DNA of 64,000 bases from Aspidiotus rigidus (GCA_035079385.1 JAVHKY010000012.1:3268501-3332500); one strand, 5' to 3'; numbered from the stretch's first letter, positions 1 to 10,928 are shown. The notes: a model not told the origin generated them from the sequence alone. Program-made: numbers and translations.

Positions 1-60
1 CCCGTCAAGAGAAATCTCTACCCAGTAGGTGATTCAGAAATTCGCGAGTACACCCCGCGT

Positions 61-425
61 AATAATAATAATCAATAATAAATAAATAAATAAATAAATA
101 ATTAAATAATTAAATAATTATTTAATTAAATATATTTAAATAATTAAATAAATAAATAAATAATTGAATAAATAAATAATTAAATAATTAAATAAATAAA
201 TAATTAAATAATTAAATAAATAAATGATTAAATAAATAAATAATTGAATAATTAAATAATTAAATAATTAAATAAATAAATAATTAAATAAATTTATTTA
301 AATAATTAAATAAATAAATAATTGAATAAATAAATAATTAAATAATTAAATAAATAAATAATTAAATAATTAAATAATTAAATAATTAAATAATTAAATA
401 ATTAAATAATTATATAATTAAATAA

Positions 426-459
<34 letters not shown>

Positions 460-695
460 AAATAATTAAATAAATAAATAAATAAATAATTAAATAATTA
501 AATAATTACATAATTAAATAAATAAATAATTAAATAAATAAATAATTGAATAAATAAATAATTAAATAATTAAATAAATAAATAATTAAATAATTAAATA
601 ATTATATAATTAAATAATTAAATAAATAAATAAATAAATAATTAAATAAATAAATAAATAAATAATTAAATATTTAAATAATTAAATAAATAAAT
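61..695. repeat. AT-rich microsatellite (TAAA/TTAAATAA type)
   Basis: This is low-complexity sequence made of AAATAAAT and AATTAAATAATT steps with no coding potential. Its mirror copy in the other arm is 29,930-30,566. It is preceded at 1-60 by a junction module (CTCGCGAATTTCTGAATCAC on the opposite strand) that recurs at every edge of this AT-rich sequence in the window. Confidence 0.95.
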
Positions 696-1003
696 AGTCG
701 AAATTTTTCTAAGTCCCCCTTCTATCATATATAGCTCGAGAGTCGAAATTTTTCTAAGTCCCTCTCCTATCATATATGGCTCGAGAGTCGAAATTTTTCC
801 AAGTCCCCCTTCTATCATAAACGGCTCGAGAGTCGAAATTCTTCCAAGTCCCCCTCCTATCATACATAGCTCGAGAGTCGAAATTTGTCCAAGTCCCCCT
901 TTTATCGCATATGGCTCGAGAGTCGAAATTTTTCCAAGTCCCTCTCTTATCATATATAGCTCAAGAGTCGAAAGTTTTCTAAGTCCCTCTCCTATCATAT
1001 ATG
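696..1003. repeat. 45-bp minisatellite array (left arm, outer)
   Basis: About seven units of a 45-bp repeat. On the opposite strand each unit contains ATTTCGACTCTCGAGC followed by a CATATATGATA-like part and GAGAGGGACTTAG. Because 45 is a multiple of three, the array stays open in several frames and yields fake 15-residue repeat peptides (MIGEGLRKISTLEPY type). The matching array in the other arm is about 700 bp long, so copy number differs between the arms. I do not regard these frames as genes. Confidence 0.95.
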
Positions 1004-1080
1004 AATAATTAAATAATTATTTAATTAAATAATTAAATAATTAAATAAATAAATAATTAAATAAATAAATAATTAAATAA

Positions 1081-1114
<34 letters not shown>

Positions 1115-1175
1115 AAATAATTAAATAATTAAATAATTAAATAATTAAATAAATAAATAATTAAATAACTAAATA
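1004..1175. repeat. AT-rich microsatellite between minisatellite blocks
   Basis: TTAAATAA-type low-complexity sequence that interrupts the 45-bp arrays. The mirror copy is 29,061-29,227. No gene is visible. Confidence 0.9.
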
Positions 1176-1239
1176 ATCCTTATCATATATGGCTCGAGAG
1201 TCGAAATTCTTCTGAGTCCCTCTCCTATCATATATGGCT

Positions 1240-1320
<81 letters not shown>

Positions 1321-2436
1321 AAATTTTTCCAAGTCCCCCTCCTATCATACATAGCTCGAGAGTCGAAATTTGTCTAAGTCCCTCTCCTATCATATATGGC
1401 TCGAGAGTCGAAATTTTTCCAAGTCCCCCTTCTATCATAAACGGCTCGAGTCTCGAAATTTTTCTGAGTCCCTCTCCTATCATATATGGCTCGAGAGTCG
1501 AAATTTTTCCAAGTCCCCCTTCTATCATAAACGGCTCGAGAGTCGAAATTCTTCTAAGTCCCCCTCCTATCATACATAGCTCGAGAGTCGAAATTTGTCT
1601 AAGTCCCCCTTTTATCGCATATGGCTCGAGAGTCGAAATTTTTCCAAGTCCCCCTTCTATCATATATGGCTCGAGAGTCGAAATTTTTCTAAGTCCCTAT
1701 CATATATGGCTTGAGAGTCGAAATTTTTCTAAGTCCCTCTCCTATCATATATGGCTCGAGAGTCGAAATTTGTCTAAGTCCCCCTTTTATCGCATATGGC
1801 TCGAGAGTCGAAATTTTTCTAAGTCCCCCTTCTATCATATATGGCTGGAGAGTCGAAATTCTTCTAAGTCCCTCTCCTATCATATATGGCTCGAGAGTCG
1901 AAATTCTTCTAAGTCCCTATCATATATGGCTTGAGAGTCGAAATTTTTCTAAGTCCCTCTCCTATCATATATGGCTCGAGAGTCGAAATTTGTCTAAGTC
2001 CCCCTTTTATCGCATATGGCTCGAGAGTCGAAATTTTTCTAAGTCCCCCTTCTATCATATATGGCTCGAGAGTCGAAATTTTTCTAAGTCCCTATCATAT
2101 ATGGCTTGAGAGTCGAAATTTTTCTAAGTCCCTCTCCTATCATATATGGCTCGAGAGTCGAAATTTTTCTAAGTCCCTCTCCTATCATATATGGCTCGAG
2201 AGTCGAAATTTTTTTAAGTCCCCCTTCTATCATATATGGCTGGAGAGTCGAAATTCTTCTAAGTCCCTCTCCTATCATATATGGCTCGAGAGTCGAAATT
2301 CTTCTAAGTCCCTCTCCTATCATATATGGCTCGAGAGTCGAAATTTGTCTAAGTCCCCCTTTTATCGCATATGGCTCGAGAGTCGAAATTTTTCTAAGTC
2401 CCCCTTCTATCATATATGGCTCGAGAGTCGAAATTT
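1176..2436. repeat. 45-bp minisatellite array (left arm, inner)
   Basis: About 26 units of the same 45-bp repeat, interrupted near its outer end by a (GA)n tract at 1,240-1,317. Variant units recur in a fixed order (TATGATAGAAGGGGGAC, GCGATAAAAGGGGGAC and GATAGGAGAGGGAC types), which suggests higher-order amplification of several-unit blocks. Some units are shortened (near 1,693, 1,914 and 2,092). The mirror array at 28,386-29,060 has fewer units. The array ends inward at a short sequence that reads TTTTAACAGGGAA on the opposite strand, which is also the tip of the foldback family seen at 22,504, 33,757 and 35,328. Confidence 0.95.
1240..1317. repeat. (GA)n microsatellite, 78 bp
   Basis: A pure GA dinucleotide tract inside a minisatellite unit. 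The mirror tract at 28,893-28,997 is about 105 bp, so the arms differ in length here. Confidence 0.97.
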
Positions 2437-2469
2437 TCCTTTCCCTGTTAAAATTAAATAATTAAATAA

Positions 2470-2523
<54 letters not shown>

Positions 2524-2939
2524 AAATAATTTATATAATTAATAATTAGATATATATCCTACTTTTCACATCATCGACCTCTCCTTACAACTGTCGAAAA
2601 TAATTTAACTAATTAATTAAAGCTTCATTTTTAGGTACGGATGTTATATCTATACGTCAATCTTATATAACATACGCATATATATTTATAAATGATTATA
2701 AATTGTATTTATGCGTTGAAAACACTTTAATGTTTCGACACAAGTATGTCGATCATGTGAGTTATACATCAAAAGTAAGACTAGACAACACAGATCATTC
2801 AGACTTCTCGGCAGTTTTTTTTTAATAAACTTATACTAAACGAAGAAAGGGCGAACGAGCTCCAAGCCCTACCCTAATTTCGAAAAAATTTATTTGACAT
2901 TTTTTATACTGGGTTTGCTTCATACTAGTCTGAGCTACA
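2437..2939. other. No gene seen; AT-rich tract then unique AT-rich sequence
   Basis: 2,450-2,560 is another AT-rich microsatellite. The remainder is unique AT-rich DNA with no coding region, RNA gene or repeat that I recognise. Mirror region: 27,894-28,385. Confidence 0.7.
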
Positions 2940-3025
2940 CTATTTGACATTGTATACTGGGCTTAAGATTTCCAGCGACTTGGCACCAAAAAACCTCCGA
3001 TCGAAGTAGGCGATATAATGCCGAT

Positions 3026-3056
3026 ATTTGCTTACCCTGTAATAGGGTACGCAAAT
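3026..3056. repeat. Short near-perfect hairpin in the decayed satellite
   Basis: Thirteen-base arms (ATTTGCTTACCCT and AGGGTACGCAAAT, one mismatch) surround a GTAAT loop. The sequence recurs perfectly at 4,336-4,366 and in the mirror arm at 27,777-27,807 and 26,467-26,497. Confidence 0.85.
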
Positions 3057-4335
3057 AAATATGTCGCTTACAACGATCCAAAGTGTCTCATCCATCTCAA
3101 AAGTTCTTGTTTTCAGTTTCGTTATACTCAAAATTCTTGTATTTAAGACAAATCTATCAGGCAGAAACGACAACAGCGATCTTTACACGCTGTTCACTAA
3201 ATTCTACAGGGGCATAAGCGATGTTCGAAGAAGCGGATAAAGCAACATAAATTATTCGCAGAAACTTCATTCCGAACGCTGTTTTCTACCAAACAAAAGA
3301 AACTCGAGCATCAGCAATAGTTATTCCAGAAAATTGTCATAAGCCCTGAAACAGACTCTACCAAATGAAAATATAAAACTTTCGATATTATAAAAGCGAA
3401 ATTAATTGTGTAGTACAACGGCAGACCTTCTCAGGCAGAAATTACAACAGCGACGTTTACCAATGAAGACCTCTCGTATAACGACAACGTCATCCAAAAC
3501 AAAAGCAGAAACTATTCCACGAAAAAATGCATTTCGAACGCTGTATTATAACAAATAAAACAAACGCGAGCATCATCAGTAGTTGTTCCAAAAAATTGTC
3601 GTAAGCCCTGCAACAAACTCTAAAAAAGAAAATAGAAACCTTTCGATATTATGGATTCGAAATTATGTAGTACCACAGCAAACCTTCATGCATAAATCTC
3701 TATTCGTTGAGTAAAACACTTATCTCGAATTTCGTCGTTTCTAAATGAATGCAAGAATATACTAATACCTACATTAGACCTAAAAAATAGTGAAACGCAA
3801 ATCAAAACATAAAACCTCTACCTCACTTCAGGGAATTTAACGTAAATCTATAACTTTGAAAATCTCATTCACGAACACATGAATTAAATAGCGTTAACAT
3901 AAAATCAATACACTATCTATAGCGTCTCCATTTCGATAAAGAAAAATGTCTATGGTATAAAAATCACATTTTTCTACGTGAAACTGCATGCAATAGGTCA
4001 CGTTCAACAAAGTTAATTTACATTTCCTTGGAAATCAACGACATCCAAATGATGACTGTTTTTCTCTAAAATTTTAATTGCGAACCAAAATTCATACGCG
4101 CAATTAACAAACAATAACCAGAAAGTACTCATTAACCGAAGAAATGGACAGGTCAAGATTCACAATTTCGACTACATCAAAATCCGGCGTGGAAGCCAAC
4201 ATAAATGCGGACTACTGTGGCGAAGGGTGCCAAGTCGTCGACGGTTACTGGCATGAGGGTTGCCCTCTGCCAGTAAGATTTCCGGCGACTTGGCACCAAC
4301 GAACGTTCGACCGATGTAGAAGACATTTCCGTGTA

Positions 4336-4366
4336 ATTTGCGTACCCTGTAATAGGGTACGCAAAT
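4336..4366. repeat. Perfect 31-bp hairpin (13-bp arms, 5-base loop)
   Basis: ATTTGCGTACCCT, loop GTAAT, then AGGGTACGCAAAT, followed by AAATGG. It stays intact while the surrounding satellite has decayed. The other arm carries it at 26,467-26,497. Confidence 0.9.
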
Positions 4367-5439
4367 AAATGGGTCTTCTACCGATCGGACGTATCTTCGC
4401 CACATCTCAAAATTTCTCGTTTTCTCTTTCGGAACTCAAAATTTGTAAGCACAAAATTATACGTATACCACTGAAGACCTTTCCTATAAGTACGTCGTTC
4501 TTTAAAACGCAACCAGAAAGTATTCGGCGAATCTTCATTCCAAACCCTGCGAAACATGAGAGACCACACATCAGAAATTATTTCCGAAAATCATCGTAAA
4601 CGGTCATCAACGGATTTTCTCAGAGAAGAAGAGAAACCTCTCCTTATCACGGATGCGAAATTGTGACGGTACAGCTACAGATCTTCGGGCATGGACGATA
4701 ACAGCGATAAGAAGCAACGCATTTTCCTACCTAACAAAAGCAGTGTAAGATTTGACGTCTTCAACAAACGAAAACTAACGAAATCGCACCCATGGTCGAC
4801 CAAAAGAGGCCTCCACTTCCATCAAGAAGAAGTCGTGATGAGCCAGAGACAAAGTTAATATGCAACGAACAATTTAAGACGTCCATGTTCGACGAAGTCG
4901 TGAACACTGACGAAAAATTCTGCACGAAGGAATAACAACCTTTCTCCGTCGCCGTCGTAAATCGGAAATTATTACGGTACCAACTCTATCTTCTACTAAA
5001 CAAAACGACGAAATCACAGCCGTGGTCGACCAAAAAAGCCTTCTGCCCCGAGCCAGAATACGCGTCCATAAACAGATTCCATCAAAAAAGACTACAAATC
5101 TTCCACTATCATGAGTCCGACAATGTGATGGTACCGGCCCTTTTAGGAGTAACTACAACGACGATGTTTAAACAAAACGAAGATATCAGCAACAAATATT
5201 TACAGAAGGTTCAATTACGAACGCTTATTTCTACCCGAACAAGAGATATTCAAGTTTCAGTTATTATTCTACATAGGTAATTATCGTGAATGCTAATAAG
5301 TAAATTACTAAATACTATAAAAAGCACTAATAGCTCGTCCGAAATATTGCTTTCTCAAACGATAACTTCTTGACTTATATGCTTTTTAACCCTAGCGTCC
5401 GTGTTTCCTTAGTAAAGGTTGATGTATAACTACCTCAAA

Positions 5440-6680
5440 ATATATTTCTCATAAAGGCGCTACCTCATCATTCTCATAGAAGACTTCAATTTTCTCATAC
5501 CATTCCAATACAACAGTGAGACAGGGAGCGAACGAGCGGAGCGAGTTCGCGCTACCTCATAGTTCTCAAAAAAGACTTGAATTTTCTCATACCATTCCAA
5601 TACAACAGCGAGATCGCTCGTTCGCCCCACCGAAAGTTGATACCTCAAAATATGGAACACCCATAATTACCTCAAAATATTTCTCATACAAGACTTATAC
5701 GACGCCAAGATAGGTAAAGGGGTAAACGAATACTATCTCACGAACACTTGACCTAGTACAAGAAGTAATAATAAATAAATAAATAAATAAATAAATAAAT
5801 ATAAATAAATAAATAAATAAATAAATAATATTCAATAATTAAATAATTAAATAATTAAATAATTGAATAATTAAATAATTGAATAATTAAATAATTGAAT
5901 AATTAAATAATTAAATAAATAAAGGCTGGATAGTCGAAATTTTTCCAAGTTCCCTAGATTTGAATTGTCACATACCATTCCAATACAACAGCGAGACAGG
6001 GGGCGAACGAGCGGAGCGAGTTCGCGCTACCTCGTATTTCTCATAGAAGACTTATACGACGCCAAGATAGGTAAGGGGGTAAACGAATTTTTTAAATTAC
6101 GCTCTTTGGACGGGTAATAGGGGGGGATTGAAAGATGATCGATGCCGCCTGTGCACTGACCACACTTCTTCGCATTCTGATTTCTCTACGCTTCGTACCA
6201 GCGTTCGTTTTTCTCAAAACGCGTTTTTTCGAGATACGCCCTTCTTGAAAAGAAGGCTTCAATTAAATAATTAAATAATTTAAATAATTAAATAATTAGT
6301 CCGAGAGTCTGTGCGTCCGTGCAAGCGTGCGTCCGTGCACATCTCTACCCCGTGGGTGATTCAGAAATTTGCGAGTAAACCCCGTGTGCTTAAATAATTA
6401 AATAAATAAATAATCAAACAACCGCGAGTTCGCCCCACGAAAGGTGATACCTCAAAATATTTCTCATAAAGGCGATACCTCATATTTCTCATAGAAGACT
6501 TGAATATTCTCACACCATTCCAATAGAACAGCGAGACAGGGGGCGAACGGTGATACCTCAAAATATACAAAAGGTCGCTCCGCTCGTTCGCCCCACGAAA
6601 GGTGATACCTCAAAATATTTCTCATATAAATGCGACACCTCATATTTCTCATAGGAGACTTGAATTCTCTTTCGGCATTT
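5440..6680. repeat. Dispersed GC-palindrome repeat family with AT-rich spacer
   Basis: Modules built from CTCGCTCCGCTCGTTCGCCC (either strand), CTGTCTCGCTGTTGTATTGG, AATGGTATGAG and TGAGAAATATTTTGAGGTA recur at 5,460-5,700, 5,955-6,060 and 6,430-6,660. An AT-rich tract lies at 5,768-5,926. 6,345-6,385 carries the CGAATTTCTGAATCAC junction module seen at the window edge. The same modules recur as longer tandem units at 12,160-13,565 and in the mirror arm at 24,180-25,400. The short reading frames are fortuitous. Confidence 0.85.
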
Positions 6681-6868
6681 CTCTTATAAGCTTCTACATT
6701 TTTGTACGTAATGTGTGACAAATCACGACGATCAACGATTTTAATTTACATTTCCTTGGAAATGAACGACATCAAGACGGAGGCAGTATTCTTCTAAAAA
6801 TATCATTGCAATAAAAAACTTTATTGCAGTTCTTACAATATTTTATTAATCAGCGACATTTTGGAGCA

Positions 6869-7165
6869 TTAGTTGAATCCGAGAAGCCAAATGTGATCGG
6901 TGGTACAGGAAGCTATCGAGTCTCGATTGATGGGCGATGATTTTTTTCGAAAATGTCCATTTGTGAAACTGTGAGAGAATTGGATGGCTTCGAAGTATTC
7001 TGGACATAAACGTTGTTTTCTTACAAATTGGTTCCTGGCTTCGGTCGATAAGCTGAGGAATTTTCGACAGCAATACAAAGTTTGCGCGTTGTCGCCATAG
7101 AAGTAGCATTTGCGTTTCCTTTCGTTTGAATTTGATGCAGTCATAATGCCTCCATTACTATACAA
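6869..7165 (-). pseudogene. BEL/Pao retrotransposon gag zinc-knuckle remnant (left arm)
   Basis: The 98-residue frame contains a segment starting RKCYFYGDNAQ, followed by CCRKFLSLSTEARNQFV and KQRLCPEYFEAIQFSHS. This matches the knuckle region of BEL/Pao gag proteins, where a C-x2-C-x4-H-x4-C knuckle is followed by KF..LS...R..FV, then LC..C and a GH. Here several zinc ligands are lost (YFYG for CxxC; YFEA for the later C/GH). The tail SCTTDHIWLLGF resembles the usual CxxxHHxLLH motif after the second knuckle. No protease, reverse transcriptase or LTR is visible nearby, so this is an isolated fossil. An identical copy sits in the other arm. Confidence 0.6.
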
Positions 7166-7169
7166 ATTC

Positions 7170-7838
7170 TTGCATCCTTCGGAATCTGCAGCACACTCGC
7201 GACCGGGTCTTCATAAGTGATGAGACTCTCGCGCAGATTAAACAACTCCGTGGATCCTTCATTGACAGCGTTCACCGGCACTGGTGTCACCAAGAAATTA
7301 CGCACCCGCGAGTTCACCCCACGAAAGGTGATACCTCAAAAAAGCCTTCGCAGCGCGAAAGCAAAACCGACTTTTGTATCTTATTTTTGTACATCTCTAT
7401 TTCTTTTAGTTTCCATTTTGTTCATTATTGGCTGGCCTACATTATATTTCACTTATAGTCGTTTTCGTTAATAACGACAATAATGACGTCGTTTTCCGAT
7501 AGAAATTCATTTTCAAAACTTGCCAACCATTATTTTTTATTCAATCTCGTGTACTGATAATACACAACTTACAACCCCCTCCCCTTCTGAGAAAGAAACA
7601 CTTTTCGCGCACAAGTCAGTAACACTCGTCATTTTCCATAGCAACATTCATTCCTTTAACGCCGGATGGTTAACGAACTGACGTTCAACTTACCCCGCTC
7701 CGAATTTTTCTAAATTAAAATCGAAAAATCTTTAATTCTATCAATCCGATTATCAAAAAAATAACCCTATTCCATACAGCAAATATAAAACTTCAATTAT
7801 TCTCAATTTCATATAAATCGACCCAATACCAACCGAGA
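7170..7838. other. No recognisable gene; unique arm sequence
   Basis: An 84-residue plus-strand frame at 7,217-7,471 has a hydrophobic C-terminal half but overlaps repeat modules (GAGGTATCACCTTTCG family) at 7,310-7,345 and matches nothing I know. The rest is AT-rich unique DNA. Mirror region: 22,995-23,663. Confidence 0.5.
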
Positions 7839-8002
7839 ATACAAGACTTATACGACGCCAAGATAGGTAAGGGGGTAAACGAATAATATCTCACGAACAC
7901 TTGACCTAGTAGAAGCCTAGACTAAAATATTTCAAGATGACTGATAAAATATAAAAGACATGGAACATGATCTTCATTTATTTGGCTATGCCAGAAAATT
8001 TT
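7839..8002 (-). repeat. Cassette terminal inverted repeat, left copy
   Basis: About 160 bp, inverted relative to 12,076-12,239 with only a few differences visible. The copy at 22,829-22,995 in the other arm is the closest to this one. It includes GGCTATGCCAGAAAATT, AAAAGACATGGAACATG and CACTTGACCTAG segments. Confidence 0.9.
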
Positions 8003-9536
8003 TTTGTTTTTTCCATTGCATATAACATTTATAAGTTTTTATTTCAACTTCCTCAAAACAATTTCTACAAGTTTCAAATCCACAATTGTGACTTTTTTTC
8101 CCTATATAATTACCAAGAGCTGAATATTCTCTAATATTTTCACTACACGTGTCATAGTTTATATTATCTCTAAAACATAACTTATTACAATTTAAACATT
8201 TTAATATATTCTCACAAACTTCCGTGTGGTTATCAAAACAGTCTTCATTAAAACAGTACCTACCTATTACAATCTTTGCAGAAAATTCTCCTCTTTGAAT
8301 CAGCTCCATGCTCATTCTGAAAACATAAAATACATTTTCTCACTGTTTTTAGACACTTATGTTTGTCTTTATGTTCATAAGGTCTATTGCATTGATGACA
8401 ATAATAAGCTGAACCAAGGAACCCTGCCATCATTGTAATTACATCAAAATGATTTCCATTCTTATATAAATATACTTTTATATCTTTCTTAGGTCCACTA
8501 TATATAACAGAATTGAAATTTTCAGCGCAAACAATATTTATCTGAATATTTATCAGCTTTTCCAAATTTTTATATCATCTAATGTGAAACCTTCCTGATT
8601 ATAATAGCTAAGTTGATTACATAATTGAGTTGTCAGAACTGTCTGTAATTTTCTCCCTTTACGAATATATGTAATGTCATTTTTGGAAAATTCTTTACTA
8701 AATACAGTATTGATTGGAGGATTCTCTTCAGGGTAAGTCAATGCAACAACTACAGTTCTAGGGCAACATAAATTATCTTTATTTTTTATTTCAACAATAG
8801 ATTTTTTAGTTTGTTTGGCCTGAGCTAAGTTCAAAATTTTGGTATTATGACCTCCTTGAGGCATTGCAATTACATTTATATTGAAAGTAGATGTTGTTAG
8901 GTCAAGTTCTTCATGTGAAGTTAAAATGTTTGAAATAGTTTCCATCAATGTTTGTACCAGTTCTTGAGTTGAAGCACCTGTTTGATAACCTGTTTGTATA
9001 GGTGTATTAAGCACAGGATTTTGTACAACAATATTTATTCTATCATGTCTTCTAAAATTGGTACGTTTTTTAGCAACTTCAATCATTTCTGTAAGTGCTC
9101 TAGTTATTAAATCTACTTGTTCATCTCTTGAAGGTTCAATTATCAATTCAGAATCTTTAATAGAAATGGTATAATCAATTTGCCATGCTCTAAACTTTTG
9201 AACATACCTGGATCTATGTTGAGTAATATCAATAATAGTCTCTACTTTTACTGGTTTTTCAAGTTCTGGTTCAAAAAATGAATCCTCAAAAGAAAATGTA
9301 TCATTTAAATGTACAGGAGTGCCATTCCTCAAAATATTAATCAGATCTGCTTTCTTCATTTTATAATATCCTCTTATATTTTTCTCCTTTGCAATTTTTC
9401 TTGAATCTTTCACAGTTGGAGGCTTGGCTTGTGGTTCAATATTCAATAATCTGAGTAAATCAGCTTTTCTCATCTTACTGTAACCTTTTACATTTCTACT
9501 TTTTGCAATGCTTCTCAATTGTTTTACTGTGTTCAT
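7986..9536 (-). pseudogene. polB: N-terminal part of a protein-primed type B DNA polymerase (Maverick/adintovirus type), broken
   Basis: The intact enzyme replicates a linear double-stranded DNA element by protein priming. What remains, from 9,536 leftward: two Rho-N/SAP-like repeats of about 30 residues (MNTVKQLRSIAKSRNVKGY... and TVKDSRKIAKEKNIRGYYKM...), an insert segment with FRAWQIDYTI, a conserved NLCCPRTVVVAL-like stretch, then an IVCAENFNSVIYSG segment and a Cys/His-rich zinc region (YYCHQC, CILC, FCKDC, CLNC, CRNC) ending at KCYMQ. In relatives the exonuclease domain starts just after KCYMQ; here the frame enters the terminal repeat and stops. Two frameshifts are visible, near 8,565 and near 8,265, the second at a tandem duplication of AGGT. 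No 3'-5' exonuclease or polymerase palm motif remains. The family call is from recognition of the motif order, not a search. Confidence 0.85.
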
Positions 9537-9647
9537 TATTTCTTTATATAGACAATTTCAATTTTTATATGTTATTTATTAGACAAAAATTTTATAAATA
9601 AAAATATTTTTCCTTTCACTCTAAATTTTATAAATATTTTAATGATA

Positions 9648-9956
9648 TTATTGAGCTGAAATTAGTACAAAATTATTATTCTCCTTTGTTAATTCAAGTC
9701 TTCTTTTATGATAATTTGACTTTAGATGAGCATTATAGCTTAAGAATTTAACTATCCTTCCATATTCACACTGTTTCTCAATAAACTTTTTACTATCTAT
9801 ATACTTTTTCATTATTTCATTCCTACAATCTTTACACCAATGTTGACTTTTATTGGATTCACTCGCTTTTTTCATTTGTTTACACTTCGAACAATGACGA
9901 ACATCATATGTCTCTACTAATTTTAAAATCGCTTTGAGTTTATTAGACAACTCCAT
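9648..9956 (-). CDS. Small zinc-binding protein (CxxC...CxxC, then C2H2-like)
   Basis: The 102-residue protein starts at an ATG that follows a short A/T-rich gap. Residues ~20-50 carry CSKC...WCKDC followed by RNEIMKKY, the arrangement seen at the front of endonuclease-VII/HNH-like and related nucleic-acid proteins. Residues ~70-90 carry C-x13-H-x5-H (NAHLKSNYHKRR), like a single zinc finger. No HNH catalytic histidine pair can be assigned with confidence. It lies 111 bp upstream of the polymerase relic on the same strand, so the two could once have been co-transcribed. The frame is intact, unlike the polymerase. Confidence 0.55.
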   Translation of the reverse strand: MELSNKLKAILKLVETYDVRHCSKCKQMKKASESNKSQHWCKDCRNEIMKKYIDSKKFIEKQCEYGRIVKFLSYNAHLKSNYHKRRLELTKENNNFVLISAQ

Positions 9957-10160
9957 TTTTTCTATTTATTTATATAGAAAAATTTTATTAAGAAAATATT
10001 TTAGACAAAAACCTTCCTAAAACCTGTCACAAACCGACACAAAACCTTCCAAAATCCTGTCCAAATCCTTCCAAAAATATGTTCAATCAATAAATCTTCC
10101 AGAAACCCTCCTGAAATAGAAATATGTTAACATCCAAATGACAGGACAACCAGTCAACAC
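9957..10160. repeat. Degenerate ~10-11-bp CCTTCC-AAAAC repeats
   Basis: The spacer contains a run of short degenerate units such as CCTTCCTAAAA, CCTGTCACAAA, CCTTCCAAAAT and CCTGTCCAAAT. A matching run (CCTTCACAAAC, TTTCACTAAC, CTTCGCAAAC) sits in the other divergent spacer at 11,672-11,735. This suggests a shared cis-element of the cassette rather than chance. Confidence 0.5.
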
Positions 10161-10179
10161 AAATTGACAGTACACCTGT

Positions 10180-10385
10180 TCAATTTTTCAAATTCAACAA
10201 CCTGTTCAAATTCAACGGTCTGTTTAAATTCATCGGTCTGTTCAAACTCATCGGTCTGTTCAAACTCATCGGTCTGTTCAAATTCATCGGTCCGTTCAAA
10301 TTCATCGGTCCGTTCAAATTCAACAGCCTGTTCAAATTCAATTGTCTGTTAAAATTCAACGGCCTGTTCAAATTCAACAGCTAGT
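10180..10385. repeat. 18-bp minisatellite (~11 copies)
   Basis: Tandem units of about GGTCTGTTCAAATTCATC with small substitutions. The array is open in both directions (NSSVCSNSSVC and LNRPMNLNRPM peptides), but this follows from the 18-bp period and I do not count it as a gene. It lies inside the polymerase cassette. Confidence 0.9.
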
Positions 10386-10439
10386 TATGTATGTTCAAAA
10401 TGATGGTAAAGTCATCTTGTCAGCTATGTCAAAAATTGG

Positions 10440-10928
10440 CAACCCTTCTCAAAATATGTATTAGATATATATAGAGTTAGGATTTTTCGGTACCGATAAA
10501 TTAAAATTCGGTTTTTTGAAATGTCATTTTCGGTATTATTCGGTATTTTCCAAATTTTTGAACGTAAAAATAATAATTACCAAAAAAAATGGTAAAAAAG
10601 GGGGAATTTCGCAATAATTACAACCAAAATTATGATTTTCGCAGATATTCATACTCAGTTTTAAGAGATCTCAATAAACCTCAAAACGAGTGCTCTACAC
10701 AACGCAACGTGAGCTTCACGTTCAATTTCTTTTGAAATTAGTAGATTTTCCAAAAACAACCAATTTTTCTCGTAACTCACAATATTTCCGTACTATTTTG
10801 CAAAATCTCGCTATTTCACGCGTTGCCAGCAGTTTTTTGGGAAGTTTTGGACGTTTAAGTCAATTTTCGGTTTTATTCGGTGGTGAAGTCCATTTTCGGT
10901 GTTTATTCTGTTTTCGGTATTTTTCGGT
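10440..10928. repeat. Insert rich in TTTTCGGTATT motifs
   Basis: Both ends of this stretch carry repeated TTTTCGGT/TTCGGTATT words (10,478-10,545 and 10,860-10,930). It interrupts the small frame at 10,929-11,100. This looks like an inserted non-autonomous transposon, perhaps hAT-like, but no clear terminal inverted repeat or target duplication could be fixed by eye. An 81-residue plus-strand frame inside it is not convincing. Confidence 0.4.

Larger units (their letters stand above)
2940..5280. repeat. Decayed satellite with a period of about 250 bp
   Basis: The same series of short motifs recurs at roughly 250-bp spacing with strong divergence: GCAGAAA.TACAACAGCGA, a block like CAGAAACTATTCC, AAAATTGTC.TAAGCCCTG, a CTTTCGATATTATG step and GTAGTACAACGGCAGACC. 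Clear units are about 3,160-3,430 and 3,431-3,690; weaker ones continue to about 5,280. Two blocks (2,960-3,060 and 4,270-4,366) share CGACTTGGCACCAA and a perfect hairpin. Short ORFs here are broken and match no family I know. The mirror copy at about 25,550-27,893 is essentially identical. Confidence 0.65.
1..8004. repeat. Left arm of a giant (~7.8-8 kb) inverted repeat
   Basis: This arm is the reverse complement of 22,829-30,626. From about 2,636 to 8,004 the two arms align without a single length change (left plus right coordinates always sum to 30,833), and I saw only rare base differences, for example 2,639 against 28,194 and 4,834 against 25,999. The outer 2.4 kb differs by about 206 bp because minisatellite, (GA)n and AT-repeat copy numbers differ. 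The arm may continue beyond base 1, since the window simply starts inside it. The inner end coincides with the terminal repeat of the polymerase cassette. It may be a real palindromic duplication or an assembly fold-back. Confidence 0.95.

Noticed and set aside
696..2436. CRISPR-like array
   Set aside because: Units are contiguous 45-bp tandem repeats with no unique spacers, in a eukaryotic context.
666..2465. Long frames made of 15-residue repeats, on both strands
   Set aside because: They follow from a 45-bp minisatellite unit (a multiple of three) with no stop codon; every strand and several frames are open and unit number differs between arms.
7217..7471. 84-residue frame with hydrophobic tail (and mirror at 23,362-23,616)
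   Set aside because: It overlaps dispersed repeat modules and shows no homology; kept only as a note.
10164..10377. Cys/Ser/Asn-repeat or Leu/Asn/Arg-repeat proteins
   Set aside because: Products of an 18-bp minisatellite open in both directions; no start context or neighbour supports them.
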